A stretch of DNA of 64,000 nucleotides, taken from assembly GCA_039602395.1 (NCBI GenBank), contig JBCNJP010000017.1, positions 24,138,275 to 24,202,274 of the forward strand, given 5' to 3'. This DNA is from Deinandra increscens subsp. villosa. Its lineage: Eukaryota; Streptophyta; Magnoliopsida; Asterales; Asteraceae. Both the position numbers and the translations under genes were made by a program. How positions within the stretch are numbered: position 1 is the first letter of the stretch; every line of letters starts with the position of its first letter. The notes beneath the pieces are model-generated. The model ran no database searches. It was not told the origin of the DNA and saw only the letters and a program-made list of their open reading frames with translations. Positions 11,859 to 21,952 of this stretch are shown here, one piece after another.

Positions 11859-13015
11859 AGTTCCACTCTACAAGAACAAAGGAGACACGCATTGTTACGG
11901 GAATTACAGAGGCATTAAGTTGCTAAGCCATACCATGAAACTTTGGGAAAGACTTATCGAGACTAGAATCAGATGGGAAAGGCATGTTACAGTGTACCAA
12001 TTTGGTTTCATACTAGGGCGGCCCACCACATCCTAAGGTAGTTCATGCAAAAGTATCGGGAAATGAGGCAATAGTTGCATATGGTGTTCATCCATATTAA
12101 AAAAACATAAGAAATCATCCCATGATGGTTGATTTGGGATAGTTTTGAGGGTAGTGAGATTCCAGGGAAATACATAGACATTATCCAGGATATGTATGCT
12201 AGGATGATGAGGGTGGGATTTTATCTAGGGTTCGCATTAAGTTCGTATCTCTTTGCTGCGGTAATGGGTGTGTTGTTCAAGTTGATCCAAAGGTTGTGTC
12301 GTGGTGCATGCTTTTCGCCGAAATTCAATGAATTCATTACCTAACGATGATCTTGAATCAGATCTATATCATGAATAACAATATCAGAGCTATTAAATTA
12401 ATTTGTCATCGAGAATTGAATAGTATAACATACGAACATCTTTTATCCATACCGAATCCAAGATTGGGTTCCCGGACCAATCGAAAGTTCCTTTACTTTA
12501 TTTATCATTCTTTTCTGTACTTTATTTTCTATAACCCACCTTAGGTCTTCCTTATAGAACCATTAAACGAAACGAAATCTAATATGCTTGACGCAGAAAG
12601 TAAATGAAGCATGAATGGAAAGCTTAAGGAATGGAGAGGTGTTTTTGAATCTAAAAGGCTAAGCATTAATCATTCTAAGACCAAGTACTTTCACTATGAC
12701 TTCAGTGGTGTGAACGACGTTGAGGATGTCCAAATTTCAATCGAAGGCCACGCGGTTGCGACCGTAACCAAGTTTATGTATTTAGGTACGTTTGTGCAAA
12801 ACGACCGGGACTTTGATAGTGATGTGACTCACCGCTTGCGTGCGAGTTGGTGTAGTTGGCAAGCGGCCACAAGTGTTCTATGTGACAGGAGGTTCCCTAT
12901 AAAACTAGAGGGAAAGTTCTATAAGGGTGCCATCAGACCAGCAATGCTTTATGGTTATGAGTGTTGGGTCATCAAGAAGACATAGGTGCGCAAGCTAGAA
13001 ATAGCTAAGATGAGA
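11859..13015 (+). pseudogene. LINE reverse transcriptase, right fragment
   Basis: Continues the LINE cut at 5526: VPLYKNKGD then NYRGIKLLSHTMKLWERLIETR, a degraded QFGF segment, and SSYLFAAVM near 12238 (family SPYLFALVMD). Homology breaks just before the catalytic YADD/FADD box and resumes at 12611 with LKEWRGVFESK, TKFMYLGTFVQND, DVTHRLRASW and KFYKGAIRPAMLYGYECW, the usual C-terminal block. It ends abruptly after AKMRM at about 13015. Several stops and shifts. Family role: nick-primed reverse transcription of LINE RNA. This copy cannot act because the catalytic aspartates are gone. Confidence 0.88.
12335..12595. other. Foreign insert replacing the LINE catalytic segment; possible organelle DNA
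   Basis: About 250 bases between the LINE blocks ending near 12330 and resuming near 12600 have no LINE homology. The style (ATCATGAATAACAATATCAG, GGGTTCCCGGACCAATCGAA) resembles plastid intergenic sequence, but I cannot place it with certainty. It could equally be unrelated filler DNA from a repair event. Confidence 0.35.
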
Positions 13016-15110
13016 ATGTCATCACAACCTAATTAACCATGGTGGCTTCCTGGGGGGTCATGACTTCATGGGCCATCAACACAAGTTACATTAAACAACA
13101 TTGTATGAATTTAAAAGAACATGATTACATGAGGTTACAACCATATAGGTCACATTTAAATTGTTGAAAGTTGCGGCAGTTATGTGGAATAAAAAATGTT
13201 TCATATTATGACATATGAAAACATAAATGTTTAAATGAAAACTATGCAACCTATGAATCCCTGAATGCATGCCATGAAATTACTTAGGCATTCAGTTAAT
13301 TATCTGCGAAAAAACATGCTTAAACGGGTCAACAAATACGTTGATAAGTTCACAGGTTTGTCATGTATTAAACATGTAAAACGGTTTGAACAATGGAATG
13401 GACCACATTAATTACTTTCCATGACATGTGATGTGACCATTACCACAAGTCTTTGTGACCGATGCTTGACTGTATTATGCCCCTATGCAACATGTCATCA
13501 TAAACATAAGTTATTGTATTTAGGTCAATTATATACGTGTGGCCCATGTGAGCCTCATTAGAGCGACTTTCGCATGTAAATTTTATTAAAACTGATAGAT
13601 TTATCCATAGTTACCATCACTATCCAACAATTAATTGTACAGGAGTGTAGGGGTCCTAATATGATGTATAAGCTTGCTTTATGTAATCGATGTCTCTCAC
13701 TGAGTAAAATGATAAGATGATAATGTAATTGTATTGCATGTAAATATCCCCCAAATGTAAAACAGTAAAAAATGGTCATGAAACTCACCTACTTGCTATG
13801 AGTATGATATGAATATAGTAAAGTGATGTGTAGACCTAGTGTCCCCTATAACGGCTTTAGATACCTAAGGTCTCAGTATGTGTATATGTGTAAATAGATG
13901 ATGTAACCTTTCACCCAACACTACTCGGGTTGCATGTGATCGTAAAACGTTTGGTAACGACACGTTGATGATTTGTATATGTGAACCAAAATATAAATAT
14001 ATTTAAGACATTCAAAATATAAAATGTATTCCCAATGAATAACTTTGTAATATTTAATATCCCAATATTAACTGCGATTTCACATGGCATGGAAGAAAAA
14101 TCGCGGTGGTGGGGGTGAGGCAGAGGAGGTTGGGGTAGGATGGTGGTAGTTGTATGACGGTGGCGGATAAGTGTCGCCGGAGATGGTGGTGAACACCGGT
14201 TTCTTCTCCCTCATTCTTTTAATAAGAAATACAAAAAATCCATCCATTTTAAGTAATTACAAAAACAGTCCCTCACACTAACTAAGTTAGTATGTATTTA
14301 ACGACGGTTCAATACAGGAAAACGGTTTAATAATTGGGACTATTGTGGGGGAAATCATAACTGTGAATATTATCGCCTAATATGTGATAACTGGGATTAA
14401 TAGAGGCCAAGTTTCCAAAGAATTATAAAAAAACGAACTTGCATAGCCACTCATAGATTTTCTTACTGACTCCTGCGTGTAAGAACATTTGCACTAATTT
14501 AACAACAACCTACACCCTTTTATTAGTTTAAAAAACATGTTTACATGTTTGTTACACCATGCTTCAGATTTGTAAGAACTCGATGCATGAGTGTAGCTAG
14601 AACCTGATACAAGTGTGTAATATTATATGCACTTGCAACGTTATCCAACACATATGCAACGCCTTTTCTAAAATGTTAAACTATGTTACCCTACATATGT
14701 ATAACGTTACCATACATAGGGGTAACAAAATTCTCTAATTAACAGTCTTAAACCCAAAGCTTACTCTTACCTTTAAGCAGATTACTCTTACATTTACATA
14801 GATTGCTCTTACCTTGGCGGAACAACCCGAAGCTGATGATTTGAAGATTTATGTGATAGATAATGTGTTTGGGGAAAATGAGAGATAAGAAAATGTGGTT
14901 TACAGCTCGTTGAGAGGGAAGAAAACGTTGTTGGAGAGAAATTCAAATATCAATATTTTTTTTATTATTTTACATATATGTAACTGTTCGTTACCCATAT
15001 GTAATTATCCGTTACCTACATGTAACAACATACATTAAAAAAATTATAAAAAAAATTAACGAGAGTATAACCAAATTAAGGATAAAAAAATTGTCCTATT
15101 TAATGGTGTA
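13016..15110. other. Intergenic DNA, beginning with an LTR-like repeat
   Basis: From 13018 (TGTCATCACAACC) the sequence resembles, at low identity, the repeat at 57595 (TGTCACACCCC): both share later words such as ACATTAAAC, TATGAATTTAAAA and GGTCAACA. Both may be copies of one LTR-like family. After about 14000 I see nothing identifiable apart from clusters of GTTACC/GTAAC words at 14680-15030. Confidence 0.35.
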
Positions 15111-15115
15111 ATTTA

Positions 15116-15118
<3 letters not shown>

Positions 15119-15148
<30 letters not shown>

Positions 15149-15149
15149 T
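15119..15149. repeat. TA microsatellite
   Basis: Run of TA dinucleotides, one of a series between here and 17869. Confidence 0.9.
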
Positions 15150-15405
15150 GTATAAAAAGTTATTAACGATATAAAATGGAGGGGGAAAGTAGATATTTAT
15201 GTCACGTCACATAGTTATGTCATGTTAAACTCAAATATAAAATTACTCAAATGTTTTTATTAGATATTTAGTATATTTTTAATATTTATATAATATATAT
15301 TAATCTAAATTAATCTAGACCATTCATTTTAAAGGTATTTAAGATGTGTGGCCTATATTAGTTCTCACCGTTCTTGCAATATATATTGGTTCTTAAAAGA
15401 ATCTA

Positions 15406-15447
<42 letters not shown>

Positions 15448-15452
<5 letters not shown>

Positions 15453-16191
15453 AAAATCCTGTGAAAACACCTTTTTTTTTATGAAAACGCGAAAACAAAT
15501 ACTAAAACCTACATAACTTTTTCATACGTTAATGTTTTTTTCATAAAATTCACACCAAATGTCTTAAAATTATGTTATCTTTAATTCTGGAAAAAACTAT
15601 TAAAAAATTAACGTTTCGTATTTTTTTCGTGTGATGCACATGTGCATCATTATCATTAGTAATGCACAAAGACGAATTATCATGCGAAAAAAAACACTCC
15701 TTATGTTAAAAACATATTAAAAACACTAAAACATGTATGGTACTAATGATAATGCTACATAGTGCACATGTGCAACATAGAATTAAAAAAATTATAAAAC
15801 TTTATTTTTTAGTTAGATCTAAAGATAACATAACTATAAGATTTAAGGTGCAATTTCTTTTTATAAAAATATTAATGTATACCACACGTATGAGGGTTTT
15901 TTTTGGTGTGATGCACATGTGCATTATTAAAAAATACAAAAAAAAATGATAGAAATATAAGACATATGGTGCGACTTAGAAAAAAATATATTAACTCGTG
16001 ATGCACATGTGCACCACAAAAAAAAAACGAAACGTTATTTTTTTTTAATTTTTTATAGAATTAAAGATAACATAATTCTAAAACTTTTGGTGCAAAATTT
16101 TTTAAAAAATATTAACGTATGAAAAAATTATAGATGTTTTAATATGTGTTTTTAGGTTTTCGCAAAAAATTATGTTTACGCACGATTCTTT

Positions 16192-16194
<3 letters not shown>
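15448..16194. mobile_element. Foldback (long-TIR) element 1 in a TA microsatellite
   Basis: Begins GGGTAAAAATCCTGTGAAAA and ends ATTCTTTCCC, with long TA runs on both sides. Its first ~150 bases (ACATAACTTTTTCATACGTT, TTAATTCTGG) return inverted in its last ~150 (AGAATTAAAGATAACAT, AACGTATGAAAAA). No coding capacity. Insertion into TA repeats resembles the Micron type of MITE known from rice. Confidence 0.75.
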
Positions 16195-16228
<34 letters not shown>

Positions 16229-16231
<3 letters not shown>

Positions 16232-16849
16232 GAAGGATCCTGCGAAAACACCATTTTTTTGTGAGAACTACGTAAACAAATCTTAAACCTACATAACTTT
16301 TTCATACGTTAATATTTTTTTTTAAAGTTTGCACCAAAAGTCTTAAAATTAACGCTTTTTTGATTATATATTTTTTTTGTGTGGTGCACATGTGCATCAC
16401 AAAAAAAAACTCATACTTTTAATATGAGTTAATATATTTTTTTCTTAGTCGCACCATATGTCATATATTTTCATCATTTTTTTTTTGCGATTTTATTGAA
16501 TGATTCACATGTGCATCATACCAAAACAAAAACCTCATACATGTGATATACATTAATAGGTTTAAAAAAATTGCACCCTAAATCTTATAGTTGTGTTATC
16601 TTTATATTTAAAGAAAAAAAATAACATTTTATTACTTTTTTAAATTATATGATGCAAACGTGCATCACACGAAGAAAAAAAAACGTTAAGTTTTTTTTAA
16701 TATTTTGCTACAGAATTAAAGATAACGTAATTCTAAGACTTTTGACGCAAATTTTATGAAAAAATCGTTAACGTATGAAAAAATTACGTGGGTTTTAATA
16801 TGTGTTTTCGCAATTTTCACAAAAAAAAATGTGTTTTCGCAGGATCCTA

Positions 16850-16853
<4 letters not shown>
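16229..16853. mobile_element. Foldback element 2 in a TA microsatellite
   Basis: Begins GGGGAAGGATCCTGCGAAAA and ends TTTTCGCAGGATCCTAACCC, so its outer ~20 bases are almost perfect inverted repeats. Same long inverted terminal blocks as element 1, 625 bp, non-coding, TA runs on both sides. Confidence 0.8.
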
Positions 16854-16893
<40 letters not shown>

Positions 16894-16895
<2 letters not shown>

Positions 16896-17080
16896 AGTCA
16901 AGTTACGATACATCAAGTGAAAACGACTATATTATTGCGAATGAACACGAAAACAAGATCATTAAAACCGTTTATAACTTTTTCATACGTTAATATTTTG
17001 GTGTTAAAAATCTTGTGGACACCATAAATCCTCTAAAATTATGTTAACGTTTATTTCTGGAAAAAAAATTTTAAAACAAA

Positions 17081-17128
<48 letters not shown>

Positions 17129-17831
17129 GGTGCAATAATTTTTTTATTACCCTTTATTATGTGCACATATGCAATAATCACTTTAAAACCTTTATAACTT
17201 CTTTCATATGTTAAAATTTATTTATAAAAAATTGCACTATAATATCTTATAATTACTTTTATCTTTAACTCTGGAAAACAATATTTAAAAAAAAACGTAA
17301 AAAAAACGTTCTTATTTTTCGTTTTTGGTACAAAAATGTACCATCATGCACTACTGCTGCACATAAAACGAATTATATAGTATAAAAGCACTCCTTATGT
17401 GCAAAATATATTAAAAACATACTATAAAACAATCAAACGTTTATGTTACGAATGATAATTAAACATTAGTACACATGTGTAGCAATACTTAAAAAATCAT
17501 AAAATGTTATTTTTAATTCTTTAGATATAAAGATAATAAAACTATAATAATTAAGGTGTAATTTTCTTGTTAAAACTATTAGTAACTCATATGTAAATTT
17601 TGAGTTAATTCGTATTGTAGTGCACATGTGTACCAATAACGGAAAAAAAAATCACGAAACGTTTTATATGTTTGATTTTGGTTTTTCCAGAATCAAAGGT
17701 GACGTAATTCTAAGACTTTTGGCGCAAATTTCATGAAAAAATCATTAACGTATGAGGAAGTTATAGAGGTTTTAATATTTGTTTTCGTGTTTTCGCAAAA
17801 TAACATCGGGTTTTCATTTGATCGATTCCCC
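16894..17831. mobile_element. Foldback element 3, more diverged
   Basis: Begins GGAGTCAAGTTACGATACAT and ends TTTGATCGATTCCCC. Inner parts of both ends match elements 1 and 2 (CTTTTTCATACGTTAAT at the left, ATTAACGTATGAGGAAGTTA at the right). It contains a further TA run at 17083-17123, which may mark another insertion. 938 bp. Confidence 0.7.
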
Positions 17832-17868
17832 TATATATACACTATATATATATATATATATATATATA

Positions 17869-18513
17869 TGGTAAGTATTTAAATTCACAAAGGAATCTTG
17901 TATTCCAAACCTTAGAATGTGAGGTAGTGTGCTTAACAATCAAATGAACAAATAATCCAAGTTAGGATGGTGACACGATGATGTAGCGAGGAAAACTCCA
18001 GAATCCTTCGAGTCGCCTCTAGGAATCCTGGATAAAAACCTCGGGTGTCGGTCGAATAGCCTACCTCCTAGTCAATTTTATTGATAACAAAACGAAAGAT
18101 TACAAAGGGTTGGAGGTTTGATCGATCAGAACTATGTGATACATAGTTTTGCAGTAGTAACTGAGCTAGAGAGTGCGATGTGTGTGTCCCTACTGATCGA
18201 ATCCTCGATTTAATATAAAATAAACGAGCTAACTAACAGTCCGGGATTCCCGGGATCTCTTCTTCCCACTTCTCTTGACCGTTGAAGGAGGATCGACCCA
18301 CTTTTCCCACGTATGAGTCATCTTAGTCCGAGTCTTCAGGAGTTTAGTTAACTTCCATAACGTCCCTGAAAACAAATAAAGCACGTGGATACAAATAAGG
18401 GTTAGTCGATACAAAATATTCAGGATACCTGACTGAACGGGATTCCCAAGCTGTAGCGAGATTCCTGATCCTCTTGAGCTTCTCGGCGAGTACCCTGAAA
18501 TCGACCCCTAACA
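17869..18513 (-). repeat. 3' LTR of the Tat-type element
   Basis: On the minus strand it starts TGTTAGGGGTCGATTTCAGG at 18513, directly after a purine tract, and has an AATAAAATT signal near 18081. The far end is less sure: ACTTACCA at the border of the TA run (17869) gives a TG...CA LTR of 645 bp. The other LTR is not in the window, so the end could not be confirmed. Confidence 0.55.
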
Positions 18514-18530
18514 ATTGCCCCCGAATCTCG
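18514..18530 (-). other. Polypurine tract of the Tat-type element
   Basis: Minus strand GAGATTCGGGGGCAAT directly precedes the TGTTAGGGG start of the LTR. Family role: primer for plus-strand DNA synthesis. Confidence 0.6.
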
Positions 18531-18666
18531 GCTGCCTGTGGATAAGATTTACAGCTGGCGAGATTCGTTTAACCTTGGATTTCACGGCGTCAAAAACGGT
18601 AAAATTGGTTGTGGATGGGACGTTTTTCACGGCTTCCCATTCGACTAGATAGGCCTTTACTTGTTC

Positions 18667-18676
18667 TTTAAATACT
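18667..18676 (+). promoter_or_regulatory. Possible TATA element of the antisense gene
   Basis: TTTAAATACT lies about 120 bases before the ATG at 18795, followed by a pyrimidine-rich leader. Position and sequence suit a TATA box, but nothing else supports it. Confidence 0.3.
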
Positions 18677-18794
18677 AGCAGGTTTCCATAAGAATCCTTC
18701 ACTCCTTATTAAACCGAAACCCTTCAAGCTTCTTCTCCGTCACAGGTCAGTTTCTCTCTTCCAACTTTCTTTCTCTTTTTCGTAATTTTCTCCG

Positions 18795-20499
18795 ATGGCG
18801 AAGAAGAACACTCGTTCTGCCGCCTCTTCTTCTTCGACGGACATTGAAGATTTCGTTGATCAGGGGATTCTTCCCCGCAACGAGGAAGAAACCTGCAACT
18901 TCAACGACATGGATATCCAGTCGTTGAAGGATTCTGGTCTTTTTCCGCGATCGACGGTCATCCGGAAGTTCGATTCCCGGTTGAAAGCCGATTGCATATC
19001 CAACACATGGGTCTGTTTTCTTTATTATCCTTTTCTTCTTGGAATGTCCTACCCCTTTCCGGCCATTGTGAACAAATTCTTTGAAATCACCGGCCTCTCC
19101 TACTCCCAGACGATGCTGATGGTGTGGATGATTCTTTTCTCCCTCGATAATCTGAACAATTCCCGGAACCTCGACATGGGGATCCCGAAGATTTGCGTTG
19201 CCTACAATCTGAGAACCCACGGGTTCAGTCGCTTTGTCCTTCAGGCTCGTTCTTCCAATTCCCAACTGATTCCGCATGCATCACACAATGATCACGATTG
19301 GAAAAGGAAATTCTTATTCGTCAAACGCGAGTCCATCGTTGGGGGTGATAAGTTGCCGATGAAGTGGGTTTTGAAGGGTAGGGAACCAATTCACACACTG
19401 CACTTATATTTCCTTGAACTAATTTGATGATATTTGTCTGCAGCTCCCAAATTTTCTGACTTGATAGAGATGAGTGACAAAGCTGTGGAGAAGAATGCTA
19501 CCTTCCTGGAGATTCCACCTGCTGAGAGAACCTTCGCTATCGAGAGCGCCAACAGCGAGCAGAGCTTCTCAGTCGACCACTCGGAATCCATCATGTCTGG
19601 TAAGTGTTTGAGCTTCCCCACATTTGTTTTGATTCAAGCTTCCCAATTCTGATCATTCTCCTTTTTTATGCCGGCAGCTCCCAAGTCTGGATCTGGATTC
19701 TCCCTTGACGACCTGACCTCCTTCCTAGATGTAAAGGGGGAGAAACCTGAGCCATTGACCAGCATCCGACCTCCCATCACCAGAGCTAAAGCGGCTTCCT
19801 CCAGCAAGAAGATGAAGAGTTCTGAGACCACTGTACACCTGGAGAGCTTTGATGGGCTGAGCCCCGCTGAGACTAGTAACAAGCTTCTGAGCCTGCACAC
19901 AACGACAAAATTAGTAAGTGTTAGCTTAGGATTCCCAAACCTTAGCGGCATCCGGCAAGTGGCTGAGATTCCTGATCGCATTTTCCATTTCCTTTTTTGC
20001 AAGGCATTGAGCAGCTTAGCACTGCATGCATTGAAGCTGAAACTAGGCTGGCAGTGGTTCAAAAGAAGCTGGATGAGGCCAGGGACACCATCCGCATCCA
20101 GGGGGAGATAGTTGAGGGTAAGACCCGCCATTATGAGCATAAGATGAAGGAGCAGGAGTTGAAGTTCCAGGCTGCCGCGCTGAAAGAAGATGCCATAATG
20201 AAGCAGTTGGCTGCTCGCAGTGTTCTCCAGGCAATGCTGAAGATGGCTGCAGAAGCTGAGGCTGAGGGTCTACGTGTTCTAAATGAACGGTGGATGCCTG
20301 GAAGCTCTCCCTGGAAAGACTGGAGAAGGTTGAGAAGCCGGCCAGCAAGGATGAGCTGCCTACGATAGAAGTTGTTGGTGCCGATGCGGGTGAGAGGGAG
20401 AAGGAGAAATCGGGAGAGAAGGCGGACGAAGAAGGTGCTGGCGGGAAGCCGGAGATTCCCAAGAAGGCAATGGGCGATAAAGATATGTCAACGATCTGA
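18795..20499 (+). pseudogene. Antisense ORF of the Tat element: 'putative gypsy type transposon' family protein
   Basis: Exon 1 (18795-19377, MAKKNTRS...) carries the plant domain known as 'Putative gypsy type transposon' (Pfam Transposase_28): LFPRSTVIRKFDSRL, YPFPAIVNKFFEITGLS, IPKICVAYNL, WKRKFLFVKRE. Likely introns are 19378-19443, 19600-19677 and 19914-20003, each GT-AG; the first two are phase 1. Exon 4 codes for a coiled coil (STACIEAETRLAVVQKKLDE, EHKMKEQELKFQ) and, after a further shift near 20290, an acidic tail ending at 20499. Exon 3 ends in phase 0 while exon 4 needs phase 1, which implies a 1-nt indel in exon 3. Function unknown; in other Tat elements an extra ORF lies at this place, sometimes in this antisense direction. 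Probably no longer functional. Confidence 0.72.
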
Positions 20500-21952
20500 G
20501 CCCACTTTTTTAGTCTGCATTTGTTTGTTAATGATGTTGGCGTCCCAAAACAATTTATTTTCTTTGTCGTTCCCTGAAACAATGTAGAACAAGTAACAAC
20601 AGACAATGGTTGGGAATCCTGGTGGAGGGATCTTGCGGTTTGCAAGACGAAGCCAGGATTCCTAACGAACTTTTGATCTACGAGCTTCCCGAGTGGAGGG
20701 ATCCTGAGGTTTTCAGGACGAAGCTTCAGGAAGCTCAAATCCAGCTTTAGTATGTTAATAATATAACCGCGTTTTGTTTATTTCAAATGTGCTTCGTATT
20801 TTATTTGTGCCTTTTAGAAATTTGTCATGAATAGTTAATCTCGAAAAATTACATAAGTCGGTTACTAACTCTGAAGTGAAATTAGAAACCTTTATATGGC
20901 CAAGGTCAAATAAGTTAAACAAAATAACCATAATAATATCCTGACCTTTTAGATTTACCTTAGGCAACATCCTTTGCATAATCGAGAATCCTATCAGGAA
21001 TCCTCGTAGGAATCCTAATAAGTTACCTTATAGGTCTTAGAGTACTCTGCCTCGGGATTCTGACAAGAATCCTGTTCACGTCGAGTTTTATAACCTTGTG
21101 AGTATCTTCCCTCAGGATTCTAACAGGAATCCTGATCAGATAAAATAAAAGGATCTTCTCTACATACTGCTTCAAGATCCTAACAAGAATCCTGACCGAA
21201 TAGATTAGTAGAGTCTTTTCGGCTTCCTGCCTTTAGAACCTGTATAGCAAAATGTAAAAGGATACTGGCTAGTAACCAAGGATACTTTCTACACAGAATT
21301 AATAATATACTGGGGTTACACCCGGGATTCTTGGGACTAAGCCAAGACTGGGGACAAGCCAGATAAACTTGGGACCAAGCCAACGTAAGTGACATGTAAA
21401 TGCCAAAACCTTAGTTAACACGTTAGTGTTAAAAACCTTGAGATTCTTGGGACAAAGCCAACATAAGTGACATGTAAATGCCAAAACCTTAGTTAACACG
21501 TTAGTGTTAAAAACCTTGAGAATCCTCCCAGCAGCCTCCAGTGACAAGATTATCAGCCACCCCTGGAGTGGACTGGTCCGGCCACCTTCAGCATACTGGT
21601 GGACAACGTGCGCTCCTGGCGAGGGTCGTGCGCTACTGGCGATTACCCAAACGTAGGAGAGGAGTCAGCCTCTCAAACCTTAGAAGGTATGCGGGATACC
21701 TTAAGTGTAGAAGAGGTGATCAGCCTCTAACTAGGGATATACCCAAAATACTCTAGGATTCTCAAAATCTGCAAAACACTCAACATTTGGTGAGAGGTGG
21801 GTGTTAGCTTAGCTAACACCACTCCGATGCTTAAGTCAGTAATGTGTCATAGGAATAATAAGAAAAAATCGAAATAGGATTAGTATACGTACCTTGCAAT
21901 ATTTAGACAGTGAGGATCCTCGGGATTACGCCAGAGATTCTCAATGGGATTC
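20500..21952 (-). other. Non-coding region between pol and antisense ORF
   Basis: Many scattered copies of GGAATCCTG/CAGGATTC-type words (for example near 20617, 20989, 21057, 21115, 21176), which also occur in the LTR and in pol. No coding signal on either strand. Contains the 78-bp tandem repeat listed separately. Confidence 0.6.
21368..21521. repeat. Two-copy 78-bp tandem repeat
   Basis: CTTGGGACCAAGCC...AACCTTGAG is followed directly by a nearly identical copy; GACATGTAAATGCCAAAACC is at 21391 and 21469. Confidence 0.92.

Noticed and set aside
18229..18414. Short minus-strand ORFs in the Tat LTR and leader of the antisense gene
   Set aside because: They overlap LTR sequence and show no domain.
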